Origin: Anaerolineales bacterium
GTDB lineage: Bacteria; Chloroflexota; Anaerolineae; 4572-78; J111
Reading direction: 5' to 3'
Assembly: GCA_020634855.1 (NCBI GenBank)
Contig: JACKAU010000012.1
Location: forward strand, 186,001-250,000
DNA length: 64,000 nt
This document shows positions 43,439 to 52,401 of this stretch, in pieces. The position numbers were made by a program, and so were the translations under genes. Position 1 is the stretch's first letter. The number at the start of each line of letters is the position of its first letter. The notes beneath the pieces were generated by a model. It worked only from the letters and a program-made list of their open reading frames with translations, was not told where the DNA came from and searched no databases.

Positions 43439-43572
43439 GCAGGACTTATGTAGTTAACTTATCAGAAGAATAAAATTAGCCACGAATGGCACGAATTGAC
43501 ACGAAAAACAAGAAAGAATTAGTGAAAATTCGCGTAATTCGTGGCTAAATAATTAACTTGCATAGGTCCTGC
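43439..43572. repeat. Nested inverted-repeat (MITE-like) element
   Basis: Outer arms GCAGGACTTATGTAGTTAA (43439-43457) and the near-complement at 43553-43572 enclose inner arms TTAGCCACGAAT (43476-43487) and ATTCGTGGCTAA (43537-43548). It has no coding capacity and sits in the leader of the MscS gene (minus strand). Confidence 0.75.
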
Positions 43573-43583
43573 TTTGTGTGATT

Positions 43584-43651
43584 GGATGGTTGGTTGGATA
43601 AGCGACTGGAAACAAATAAACCAACCAACCAACCAACCATCCATCCATCCA
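43584..43651. repeat. Second CCAA tetranucleotide hairpin element
   Basis: GGATGGTTGGTTGG (43584-43597) faces a (CCAA)n-CCATCC run (43621-43651). It is related to the element at 11887-12003. It ends six bases before the stop of the double adenylate kinase gene, so it may fold as a terminator. Confidence 0.7.
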
Positions 43652-43656
43652 TACTT

Positions 43657-45060
43657 CTACGCCGTCACAAGGTTGCGGGCGGCAGACAGCATTCGCTCAT
43701 TAACGTCCGTTACTTCTCCCTCACCGTCAATCTCGACCAGAACGCCATTTTCCATATAGTAATTGATCAGCGGGGCGGTTTGCCGGTGAAACGTATCCAG
43801 TCGGGCGCGAATCGTTTCGGGTTTGTCATCATCGCGCTGATAAAGATATTCGCCCTCACACTTATGGTTGGGGCACTCCTTAAATGGATTGAAAATCTGG
43901 TGGAACGGCGTTTGACATTCCCGGCAAATTACTCGGCCTGAAAGTCGTTTGATGATTTCCGCATCAGAGACCTTAAGGTAGAGCACTGCCTGAAGTTGTC
44001 GGCCTAAGTTGGCCAGGATTTCGGTCAGCGCCTCTGCTTGGGGTAGCGTGCGAGGGAATCCATCTAAAATAAAGCCGCGTTCGGTATCGGCCTGCGAGAG
44101 CCGCTTTTCGACCATCGCTTCGGTGACATCATCGGGTACAAGCTCGCCGCAATCGATGTAGCTTTTGGCCAGCTTGCCCAAATCGGTTTGGTTCTTAATG
44201 TTTTCTCTAAATAGATCGCCGGTAGAGATATGAGGCACTTCAAGTTCCCGTTTAAGCTGATCGGCCTGCGTTCCTTTTCCTGACCCCGGCCCCCCGACCA
44301 GCACGACATTGACGCTGTCGTGGCCGGTTTTAACCGCCGGTGTGGGGATGGGAGGGGTGACCACCTGAATTTGGGCCGTTTCCTCAGGCGTGGCCATTTG
44401 CCCCCGCCGTTCCATCAAGCCTTTAACAGCTTCCGATATCGCTTGCCCCACCGTCGGAATATCACGCGAGCCGTCGATAATAATCAGCCGGTTGGTCGCC
44501 TGATAGTAATCAACGACCGGTGCGGCCGCTCGACGAAAGGCCCGTAGGCGGACGCGAATCAGTTCCGGAATATCGGTGGACCGGCGGCGCAGCGTGCCTC
44601 GGCACCGGTCGCAAACTCCTTCTTCAGCCGGGGGATTAAACTTCAGATGATAGGGGGCGAAGCATTCGTTACATATGACCCGGCCCATTAACCTCAGCAC
44701 TACCTCATCATCCGGCACATTTAAGTAGACAACGCCATGCAGCTTGCGATTGACTTCCTTTAGCAACTCATCAAGAAATTGAGCCTGCTGCACGGTACGG
44801 GGAAACCCGTCAAATAAGATACCTTTGTTCGGGTCGGCCTTCCATAGCCATTCTTCTACGATAGCATCGACCACTTCATCTGGAACCAGCTCACCTCGGC
44901 CCATATATTTTTTGGAAAGAATGCCGATAGCGGTACGCTCTTCCACATGCTGTCGAAACAACTCCCCGGTAACAATATGGATGAGATTGAATTTAGCAAT
45001 CAATTCATCCGTGTGGGTGCCTTTCCCTGCCCCAGGTGGACCAATTAAGGCGATACTCAT
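43657..45060 (-). CDS. Tandem double adenylate kinase
   Basis: A 467-residue protein made of two complete adenylate kinase modules joined by a Pro/Thr-rich linker (about 222-248). Adenylate kinase interconverts ATP, AMP and ADP in the cytosol. Module 1 has the P-loop GPPGAGKGT (7-15), DGFPRT, and a Cys4 lid (C130, C133, C150, C153). Module 2 has GGPGSGKGT (256-264), DGFPRT, and lid cysteines C379, C382, C396 and C401, the last pair being more widely spaced. The lid Arg-Asp-Asp of module 2 (QRDDDKP) is canonical; in module 1 it is RRSTDIP. GAGGAGG precedes the ATG. Confidence 0.93.
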   Translation of the reverse strand: MSIALIGPPGAGKGTHTDELIAKFNLIHIVTGELFRQHVEERTAIGILSKKYMGRGELVPDEVVDAIVEEWLWKADPNKGILFDGFPRTVQQAQFLDELLKEVNRKLHGVVYLNVPDDEVVLRLMGRVICNECFAPYHLKFNPPAEEGVCDRCRGTLRRRSTDIPELIRVRLRAFRRAAAPVVDYYQATNRLIIIDGSRDIPTVGQAISEAVKGLMERRGQMATPEETAQIQVVTPPIPTPAVKTGHDSVNVVLVGGPGSGKGTQADQLKRELEVPHISTGDLFRENIKNQTDLGKLAKSYIDCGELVPDDVTEAMVEKRLSQADTERGFILDGFPRTLPQAEALTEILANLGRQLQAVLYLKVSDAEIIKRLSGRVICRECQTPFHQIFNPFKECPNHKCEGEYLYQRDDDKPETIRARLDTFHRQTAPLINYYMENGVLVEIDGEGEVTDVNERMLSAARNLVTA

Positions 45061-45189
45061 AGTTTCCTCCTCTCTGAGTTAGCTTATTTATATTTTATCG
45101 GGAACTGAAATAAAAATACAATGCAGGCTCTATTATCTCCGGCTAGAGTCCCCTGTCAAACTGGCCGACCATCTACGGTTTTGTTTTTA

Positions 45190-45223
45190 AAAGTAAAAAG
45201 CCGGGTGGGAAGACCCGGCTTTC
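45190..45223 (-). terminator. Rho-independent terminator of the receiver gene
   Basis: On the minus strand AAAGCCGGGT pairs with ACCCGGCTTT around CTTCCC and runs into TTTACTTTT. It ends the receiver gene at 45250-45660. Confidence 0.88.
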
Positions 45224-45249
45224 ATGAAGAGAAAGGAGAGGAGAACACG

Positions 45250-45660
45250 TTATACCAAACGATTGACCAAAGTAACCAGGCGATCGATGGCGACTGGCTT
45301 TTCAATAAAGATGTCGACGCCCATTTCTTGACAAATACGTTCGTACTGGACATGGCTGGACATCATGATGGTTTTGATCTTTTTCTGGGCGAAAGTATTA
45401 AGCTGTTCGTACATCAGACCGATGCCCTGATCTTGATTGTTGATGTGGGTGTCGCTTAAAAAGAGGTTTATTGGGTGATTTGTTAGGAGCTTACGCGCCT
45501 CATGAATTGTTGTGGCTGAAAAAACTTGGTATCCCGCTTGTTGCAGCGCTTGAACATACAGATACCGAAGGTTGGGGTTGCTATCTAACACAAGGATGCT
45601 CGTGGAAGGTTTCGCTTTATGAGTTTTTTGGGTTTGGGTGATGTGGGTGACTAACCCCAT
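45250..45660 (-). CDS. Single-domain response regulator (CheY-like)
   Basis: A 136-residue receiver domain with a 20-residue polar N-terminal extension. Phosphoacceptor D70 (LFLSDTHINN), S101 and K121 (IEKP) are present. The acidic pair is reduced to D26 in VLDSNPN, where a second acid is usual, which may alter metal binding. There is no output domain. No kinase is adjacent. It ends at a strong terminator and is divergent from the lipoprotein gene at 45906. Confidence 0.85.
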   Translation of the reverse strand: MGLVTHITQTQKTHKAKPSTSILVLDSNPNLRYLYVQALQQAGYQVFSATTIHEARKLLTNHPINLFLSDTHINNQDQGIGLMYEQLNTFAQKKIKTIMMSSHVQYERICQEMGVDIFIEKPVAIDRLVTLVNRLV

Positions 45661-45905
45661 ATTGAAAATCGCCTCACTTTGGTCTCAACACTTGATGGGT
45701 TCAGTATAGACGTTGACAAGATGATTGTGAAGCGTAAATAGTTCGGATATTAGCCTCCGTAGATTACCGTAATCGACAAGATAATTCCGTAGTTAGTACG
45801 TAAATATCACGTAATGATAAACCAGACCAACCAAGTTTGCTCAGACAGTTTTGGCACATAGCTGGAAAAGTGGCATACTTCCCCCGTCTAGCCCCAGGAG
45901 GTAAC

Positions 45906-46634
45906 ATGCCTAAATCAACCCAGTTCCTTGCTATTTGCTCACTGCTCTTTTTGATGGTCGGGTGTCGAGGCGGCCCGCCGCCTGGATCACCCCCCAATGA
46001 TCCGAATACGGTCAATGAAACAACGGCTGATACCAGCGGTGCGGTCACGTTCAGACTGGACGGTTGGGCCGATAACTGGTTCGCTGCCTATTTGGGTGAG
46101 GAGTTGATAGTCGAGGACTCCGTACCCATCACCACCGAACGCTCCTTCAATGCGGAAAGCGTTACGTTCAAGGCCGATTATCCCCTACACCTCAACTTTA
46201 TCCTCAAAGATTACAAAGAGAATGACACCGGCCTGGAATACATCGGTGCGGGCAATCAACAAATGGGCGATGGCGGCTTTATTATGCAGCTCACCGATAC
46301 CGGCTCCGGCAGCGTCGTCGCCGTGTCTAACGGCGATTGGAAATGCACCATCATCCACGAGGCTCCCCTCGATAAATCGTGTGAGAACGAATCGAATCCC
46401 GTGGCCGGTACGGCGCCGTGTGAATTTACCGCCCTCGAAGAACCGGCCGGTTGGAAAAATGCCGACTTCGACGACAGCAGTTGGACCGCTGCCACCGTCC
46501 ATTCCGCCAGTGAGGTCGGCCCGAAAGACGGCTATGATCAGATTCGGTGGGATTCCCGCGCTCAATTAATTTGGGGGCCGGATTTGGAAACCGACAACAC
46601 GCTGCTGTGCCGGGTAACGGTTGAAGCGCCGTAA
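45906..46634 (+). CDS. Lipoprotein of unknown function
   Basis: A 242-residue lipoprotein. The signal peptide ends in LMVGC (Cys about 20), followed by a Gly/Pro-rich and polar linker. The mature part is beta-rich: residues 90-160 contain DYKENDTGLEYIGAGNQQMGDGGF and residues 185-242 hold a WKNADFDDSSWTAA segment typical of galactose-binding-like modules. I do not recognise the whole protein. AGGAGG is well placed before the ATG at 45906; the longer ORF start is not needed. It is convergent with the giant BTAD regulator gene. Confidence 0.75.
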   Translation: MPKSTQFLAICSLLFLMVGCRGGPPPGSPPNDPNTVNETTADTSGAVTFRLDGWADNWFAAYLGEELIVEDSVPITTERSFNAESVTFKADYPLHLNFILKDYKENDTGLEYIGAGNQQMGDGGFIMQLTDTGSGSVVAVSNGDWKCTIIHEAPLDKSCENESNPVAGTAPCEFTALEEPAGWKNADFDDSSWTAATVHSASEVGPKDGYDQIRWDSRAQLIWGPDLETDNTLLCRVTVEAP

Positions 46635-49600
46635 TCAATGCGGCTCGATAATCACATCTTTCCAAAAATGCTGGTTGGTGGCCGAGTTCGGAAACCGTTT
46701 GACCCAGGGCTTGATCAAAATATGGCCCTGGCTGTAAAATAGCGGGATCACTACCGCCTCTTCAATTAACATCTCATCGGCCTGACGATAGAGTTTTAAG
46801 CGCTCGGTATGATCGAGCAGTCGTTTGGCCTCACTAACCAGCCGGAAGTAGGTAGGATTGTACCAGCGACCCTGGATACCGACGCGGAGCAGGTTGTCGG
46901 GGTCCGGGTAATCGGCGATCCAACCAATATTGTAAATTGAGGGTGGGTCTTGATTTACCTGATCCAGCAGCGCCTCAAAATCCATCTTGCACCAGCGGAC
47001 GTTGATATTTAACTCCTCGCGCCATATTTGTTGGAGATACTCGGCTGCCGTTGACCAGAGCGATTGTATGGCCAGATCAATGGGGGGAAAGTTACGCCCC
47101 TCAGGAAAACCGGCCTCGGCCAGCAGGCGTCGAGCTTGCTCCGGATCAAATGGCAGCGCCAGATCCGGCGTATAGCCCGGCATGCCCGGCGGCACAAAGC
47201 CCCCCATCGCCGGAACCCGATCCCCCGCAAAAACAACATTGGCCAGTTTCTCGCGGTTAAGTGTCATCGCCAGCGCCCGGCGCACTCGAGGGTCATTGAA
47301 CGGTTGCTGTCGGGTGTTGAAACACAGAAAGTTGACCCTTAACTTTGGTACGGAAAAGAACTCACCCGGATAGCGCTCCTGAATATGCTTACGCTGAGTA
47401 AAGGCCCACATTTCGAGAACGTCAAACTCATCCGCCTCGTAGCGCGCTAGTAGCGCCGCCGGCTCTTGTGTGTCCAGGTAGAGTTCAACTTGAGTCAAAT
47501 TGCCGGTGAACGGCCCTCGATAATCAGGGCTGCGGGTTAAAGTGATCAATCGGCCCGGTTCCCGGCCGGCAAGCCGGAAGGGACCGCAGGTGACAATGTT
47601 GCCCGGCTCCGTCCACGCCGCCCCATGGGTTTCGATGGCGTGCCGGGGAGCCGGTGAAAAGCTAGGATGGGCCAGTAGTTGCGGGAAATAGCTGATCGGA
47701 TTTTTTAGTTCGATGCGCAGGGTAAGCGCATCAACAGCTTGAATGCCGACATTTGCTAATGATGTTTCGCCCGCGTGAAAAGCCTCAGCGCCTTTAATAT
47801 CAAAAAAGTAACCGGCGTTATGCGACGCCAGTTGGGGGTCGAACACCCGCAGCCAACCGTAAACGAAGTCGTCAGCCGTAAGCGCGGTTCCATCGCTCCA
47901 GCGGATATTGTCCCGCAGCCGAAACAGATATTCACTGCCTCCGGCTAAAATTTCCCAACTGTAGGCTAATTCAGGCACCACATCCAACTCCGGGTTGAGG
48001 CTCACCAGCCCACCGAAAAGCTGCTTGATTACGCTCCCGGACGCATCGTCGGTGACCAGGGCCGGGTCGAGCGTAGGAGGCATGATCCAACACGTTCTGA
48101 GCGCATGCGGCGCCGGTTCAGGCGGCGTCTGAGCGGCGTTTGCCTTCTGCCACAGAGCAAAACCATCGAGATAAGCCTGGTGCGACTGCTGGAAGTTGAA
48201 GGCTAGGTGATGGGTCAGGCCCAGCTTCAGCAGCGTTCGGGCGGCGCGCTCGAAGTCATGCTGCGCTTTCAAGAACTCAAGTGCTTGTTGGTAAAAGTTG
48301 ATGGCTTCTTGGTGGGCGTAAAGCAGCCTGGCTCGATCCCCGGCTTGCAGCAGATAAGTGACCGCCTGCTCGACCGCGCCGGCCTCGGCGTAGTGCCGGG
48401 CCAACTGCACTGTAATCGACTCAAGGTTGTCCGAATAGATCCGCTCCAAGATCGCCGCTACTTGACCGTGCAGCCAGCGCCGTTCGCTGCTGCTGAGTGT
48501 GCTGTAAAGGTACTGCTGAAACAGAGCGTGCCGGAAATGAAAGCGAGACAGATACGTCGGTCCAATTTTTTCTTCGCCCTGCTCCTGGATCAACTGGTGC
48601 CGCCGGGCCAGTTCCTGCGAGAGAATACGCAGCAATTCCCCTTCAGACATATTCTGAACCTGAGCCACGACCTGAACGGTGAACGTCTCGCCCTCGACCG
48701 CAGCGGTGGCCAGAATAGTGCGCAGCCGATCATCCAATCGGCCCAACCGCTCCTCGATCACCGCCTCAACCCGAACCGGCAGCGACGCCCAATCAATCGA
48801 GTCGCTCTCCACCCATACGCCCTGGCTATTTTTCACCAGGTCGCCCTGAACCTGCAAACTCCGCAGCAGTTCGACCGTGAAGAGGGGATGCCCTTGCGTA
48901 CGCCGGTAGAGGGCCGTTCGAAACGATGGCCCCAGTTGGTTGGGAACGGCATCCAGTAGCGCTTCGACAAAGTCATAGGTCATAGTTTGGGCCAGGTCAA
49001 TAGGGGTGTGTCCGTAATGGCGTCTGATCTCGTTGATGACAGGCGCTAGGGGATGACGGTCGCCGGCCCGGCCCAAGGCCAGATCATCAGGTCGATAGGT
49101 AACCAGCAAAAGTATTCGATGGGTTGATAGACGCCGGCTGAGGTAGAACAACATATTGACCGAGGCGGCATCAATCCACTGGGCATCGTCTATAACCAGC
49201 AGCAGCGGCCGTTGTTGGGCCAGTTCGCTCAAAAAATGGGCCACTTGCTCACAAAGATCGTTGGGCGAAGTTTGGCTGTTGGCCGACAGGTTAGCCGGCC
49301 GGCCAAGTATCTCCCCCCGCGCCGGTTCGGGTAGAACATGGTGCGAGATCAAACTACCGATCAATCCCGGCGCGATGGCTTTAAGAATTTGAATGCTCTG
49401 CGGCAAAAAGTCCCACACGCGCCGAGCGTTCTCTAAGGTAATATCATCGCGAGTCCAACGCGACTCCACGTCGCCCGCCAGCAGTTGTAATATTTCACGG
49501 AAGGGCAGGTAGGGATCGCCCAGCCCTAAATAAGCATCGCAACTGCCGGGTACGACCAGTAGATTAGGCACGGCGCCCTGAGCCTGCCGGGCGAACGCCT

Positions 49601-50552
49601 GCACCAGGGCCGTCTTGCCACTGCCGGCCTGCCCGGTGATAAATACGACCTGACCCTGCCCGTCAAGAACCTGGGCTAAATAACCGTCTAACTGCGCCAA
49701 TTCTGATTCGCGGGCCACAAAGAGGGCCGGCGGACGAGCGGGTGGGACATTATCGGTGAGAAAGGAAGGTGACTCGAACGGGATCGGTTCGGCGGCAGCA
49801 GTGGCGGGGCCGTTATCATTGGCGGCGGTTGTCAATTGGTGGAACAACGCTGTTGTTTCCGGAGCCGGTGACGCGCCCAGTTCCGTTTGTAGGGTCTCCT
49901 CCAGTAGCCGATACTGTCGCACGGCGGCAGTTCGTTGTCCCGACTGCGCATATAACCGCATGAGATCGCGTTGGGCCGCTTCATCAAGCGGGTCGGTCTC
50001 GACCCGGCGCTGGGCGTAGGGCAGGGCAACCTGCACCTTGTTTTGTCGATGACCTTCAACCAGGCGCTCCAGAGCCTGAGCCAGCTTACGGCGTAGCATT
50101 TCGCTCTGAAAAAATTGCCACTCATCGAACCCAGGGCTGTCGCGCAGGGTGAAGCCGGCCAAAAAATCGTCGCGATACAACGCCACGGCTTCGGCCAGCT
50201 TGGCCAGCGCGCCGGCCCCGTTCCGCGCCTGATCAAGACACTGCTCAAATTGGAGAACATCAACCCAAATATCCCGCTCACTATCAAAACCAATCGTCTC
50301 CCGGTCAGCGTCGAGCCAGTCACCGTCGAGCGCGGTGTTCAACGCCGACAAGGTGCGTCGCAAGGCGGCTCTAGCTTTGGACGCATCGTACTCCGGCCAA
50401 AACATTGCCGCCAGAGCCTCGCGGCTGTGGGATCGACGGGTAACGGCCAGATACGCCGCCAGAGCCAGGACATTGCGGCGGCTGATGTCAACCGGCCTAC
50501 CGTCCAGCTCAAGGCGTGGCGGACCAAATAGATGGAGCAAAAGTTGGGGCAT
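46635..50552 (-). CDS. BTAD-AAA ATPase-TPR-SBP_bac_5 fusion regulator
   Basis: A 1305-residue predicted transcriptional regulator. Residues 1-95 are a winged-helix OmpR-like DNA-binding domain, and about 95-245 form the bacterial transcriptional activator domain (BTAD). An AAA-type STAND ATPase follows with Walker A GQAGSGKT (307-314) and Walker B LLLVIDD (450-456). TPR-like helices occupy about 720-815. Residues about 835-1305 are a full family-5 solute-binding domain (oligopeptide/nickel type), normally periplasmic but here lacking a signal peptide. A cytosolic ligand-sensing role is inferred. The ATG at 50552 follows GAGAGGA; an upstream start adds 17 residues. Confidence 0.9.
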   Translation of the reverse strand: MPQLLLHLFGPPRLELDGRPVDISRRNVLALAAYLAVTRRSHSREALAAMFWPEYDASKARAALRRTLSALNTALDGDWLDADRETIGFDSERDIWVDVLQFEQCLDQARNGAGALAKLAEAVALYRDDFLAGFTLRDSPGFDEWQFFQSEMLRRKLAQALERLVEGHRQNKVQVALPYAQRRVETDPLDEAAQRDLMRLYAQSGQRTAAVRQYRLLEETLQTELGASPAPETTALFHQLTTAANDNGPATAAAEPIPFESPSFLTDNVPPARPPALFVARESELAQLDGYLAQVLDGQGQVVFITGQAGSGKTALVQAFARQAQGAVPNLLVVPGSCDAYLGLGDPYLPFREILQLLAGDVESRWTRDDITLENARRVWDFLPQSIQILKAIAPGLIGSLISHHVLPEPARGEILGRPANLSANSQTSPNDLCEQVAHFLSELAQQRPLLLVIDDAQWIDAASVNMLFYLSRRLSTHRILLLVTYRPDDLALGRAGDRHPLAPVINEIRRHYGHTPIDLAQTMTYDFVEALLDAVPNQLGPSFRTALYRRTQGHPLFTVELLRSLQVQGDLVKNSQGVWVESDSIDWASLPVRVEAVIEERLGRLDDRLRTILATAAVEGETFTVQVVAQVQNMSEGELLRILSQELARRHQLIQEQGEEKIGPTYLSRFHFRHALFQQYLYSTLSSSERRWLHGQVAAILERIYSDNLESITVQLARHYAEAGAVEQAVTYLLQAGDRARLLYAHQEAINFYQQALEFLKAQHDFERAARTLLKLGLTHHLAFNFQQSHQAYLDGFALWQKANAAQTPPEPAPHALRTCWIMPPTLDPALVTDDASGSVIKQLFGGLVSLNPELDVVPELAYSWEILAGGSEYLFRLRDNIRWSDGTALTADDFVYGWLRVFDPQLASHNAGYFFDIKGAEAFHAGETSLANVGIQAVDALTLRIELKNPISYFPQLLAHPSFSPAPRHAIETHGAAWTEPGNIVTCGPFRLAGREPGRLITLTRSPDYRGPFTGNLTQVELYLDTQEPAALLARYEADEFDVLEMWAFTQRKHIQERYPGEFFSVPKLRVNFLCFNTRQQPFNDPRVRRALAMTLNREKLANVVFAGDRVPAMGGFVPPGMPGYTPDLALPFDPEQARRLLAEAGFPEGRNFPPIDLAIQSLWSTAAEYLQQIWREELNINVRWCKMDFEALLDQVNQDPPSIYNIGWIADYPDPDNLLRVGIQGRWYNPTYFRLVSEAKRLLDHTERLKLYRQADEMLIEEAVVIPLFYSQGHILIKPWVKRFPNSATNQHFWKDVIIEPH

Positions 50553-50622
50553 AAGGTCATCCTCTCTGCCAGAGATTCTACCGGGCAAATCGGGTTGGGG
50601 CAAAGCGAGCTATTGATTTCAG

Positions 50623-50698
50623 CCCAGTAGGACAATTTGCCAATGTGTTTATCGAGGTAGTAGCAACATCGGCCAAATTAGCAATTTGTCCTACTGGG
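50623..50698. repeat. Palindromic element with 22 bp arms
   Basis: CCCAGTAGGACAATTTGCCA begins the left arm (50623-50644); the right arm (50677-50698) is its complement with two mismatches. It lies between the divergent starts of the BTAD regulator and a 52-aa gene. It could be a dispersed repeat or a large operator. Confidence 0.75.
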
Positions 50699-50787
50699 GA
50701 TTAAATGCGACGCTTTTTGCGACGGTTATGCGATGGTGAACTGTTAAACTGAGAGTAAATAGGTTTTAAGTAGGAATGGAGGACCTC

Positions 50788-50946
50788 ATGTTTAACCTGG
50801 AAAGTCTCGTTGCCGTCAGCAAAGAGAAGCACAAAGATCGCTTGCGCAAGTGGGAGCAGGAGCAGTTAGCCCAGCAATCTGTCGTGGAAGAAAAGGCATC
50901 CGTGTGGAAAAATTTCAAAAAGCAGTTGGGGAAAATTACCGGCTAG
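50788..50946 (+). CDS. Small charged protein (52 aa)
   Basis: A 52-residue ORF starting MFNLESLVAVSKEKHKDRLR and ending FKKQLGKITG. It is highly charged (Lys, Glu, Gln, Arg) and probably one long helix. Support comes from a TGGAGG ribosome binding site 6 bases before the ATG and from its position divergent to the BTAD regulator. I do not recognise it. It may be real, as the RBS spacing is ideal and codons look like those of neighbours, but protein evidence is lacking. Confidence 0.6.
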   Translation: MFNLESLVAVSKEKHKDRLRKWEQEQLAQQSVVEEKASVWKNFKKQLGKITG

Positions 50947-51092
50947 GGTGCATTGTAGTCTACTGATAATTGAAACTTTTGGATGTTAACGACGTCTTCT
51001 GAACCATCCCAAGAGTGCGCTAAATAAAGAACACAGATTGGCAGAAATTTACAGATTAACCCGATGCCAGACCGCTTCCAACGGCGTCTACG

Positions 51093-52075
51093 TTAGTTTC
51101 GGGCTGAATACCAGTCCAACACGCGTAGGGCGCGGAGTGTGTTCCATCGGCTCGGTCGGCCTTCGCCCTCGTCTATCTCAACTGGCATCACGCCGGGGTA
51201 CCTGGTATCGAGCGGCCACCGCCCTTCGCCGTCGCGCTTCGAAGCGACCAGATCGATCACCTCGGCCACCCGTTCGTCGGGCGTGACGCCAGCGCTACGC
51301 AGGAAATCAAGTCCCCGCAATACGTCATAGTGCCACCACGTCGGAAAGGCGAAGCGCGTCCACGCCGTTCCGCCTTTCCGATCTCGCTCAATCATCTCGC
51401 CGGTTGACCGCCGCAGGAGTCGACGCTCAAGGAGGAACTCCTGCCCACGCAGACGAGCCTCGGTTACTTCTGGCCTTCCTCCGGTTGCTCGTTCGTACTC
51501 AAGCAGCCCCTCCAATACGCAGATCGTGGTGTTGAACGATGACCGCGTCGAGCTGTATGGCGCCTCGCAGTTCCAGCCGCCGTCGGACAATTGCTCGTTA
51601 CGTAGCCGGTCAATGATGCCGTGGACATCCTGGCCGAAGTAAGCGCCGGCCATCGCCACCTGTCCGTTGATGCACGGCTCAACCTCGCCCTCGAAGAAGC
51701 GATTATCGTCACATTCCGGCGGGCCTGAACCTTGCCACGTTACGTGGTCGCGGACGAGCCAACCGCGCGTCGGGCTTCTATACTTTTGGGATCAAGCCCC
51801 AGGTGGCACAGCAGCCACAGGACGTGCATCGTGGCGTTCCAGCCGTGGTTCCAGGCCGCGCCGCCCCACCGGCCGTCGGCTCCTTGCAGGGCGAGCAACT
51901 GCGCCCCCCAACCTTCGGTCGCGACTCTTGCCCGCTCGACCGCAACCTCATGCGCAGGTGTGTCGGTTAAATCTCGCATCACCTGCCAGCGGATCGCAGG
52001 ATCAGAGTCAAGCAGCCATTGTATAACCGAGCTGATTGGCTCCGGGTCTTGCCATTTGGATGGATGAGTCGTCAT
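51093..52075 (-). pseudogene. Squalene-cyclase-like protein, one frameshift
   Basis: Two overlapping frames make one protein of about 327 residues in the prenyltransferase/squalene-cyclase-repeat family. The first part (from ATG 52075, RBS AGGA) runs MTTHPSKWQDPEP, WGGAAWNHGWNATMH and then EARRAVG, after which it goes out of frame. Restoring one base near 51755-51770 gives VGLVRDHVTWQG and continues into PPECDD, EVEPCINGQVAMAGAYFG, SDGGWNCEAP and SRWNTLRALRVL. The barrel repeats WGG and DGGWN are evident. No DxDD is seen, so cyclisation is doubtful. It precedes no isoprenoid gene. A real pseudogene or an indel error. Confidence 0.88.
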
Positions 52076-52101
52076 CTGTGTTTCCTGTTCTGTAAAACTT
52101 G

Positions 52102-52401
52102 CTATCCACCCGCCATAGCCCCGACGATCATGAAAGGTTCTGCGCCGGTTACGACCGCTTCCGGCAGAGGCGTATCCGGCGATGTATGGGACCAATCTTC
52201 GCCACAAACGAAAAAGCGAATAAACGGACGTCGTTCGAGGGTAGCACGGTCGCGGATTGTGCCTCGCAGCATTGGGTAGGTAGCCTCCAAGGCATCGAGC
52301 ACCGAACGTTGGGTAATCGGCTCCTCGACCTCCAGGAAAACCTTACCTTTGACGCCCGTTAGCGTGCGCAGATGCGCCGGCAGCACAATCCGAACCGTCA
52401 T
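52102..52401 (-). CDS. MoaD/ThiS family ubiquitin-like protein
   Basis: A 99-residue beta-grasp sulfur-carrier-like protein. It starts VRIVLPAHLRTL, has FLEVEEPITQRSVLDALEATYPML, and ends in the Gly-Gly (VGAMAGG) that can be adenylated and thiocarboxylated. Its start overlaps the end of the Asp-box gene (ATGA), implying co-translation, and it precedes the broken squalene-cyclase-like gene by 26 bases. A partner E1-like enzyme (MoeB/ThiF) is not in this window. Confidence 0.88.
   Translation of the reverse strand: MTVRIVLPAHLRTLTGVKGKVFLEVEEPITQRSVLDALEATYPMLRGTIRDRATLERRPFIRFFVCGEDWSHTSPDTPLPEAVVTGAEPFMIVGAMAGG

Noticed and set aside
48207..48959. 250-aa plus-strand ORF
   Set aside because: Antisense shadow inside the BTAD regulator gene, without RBS or family match.
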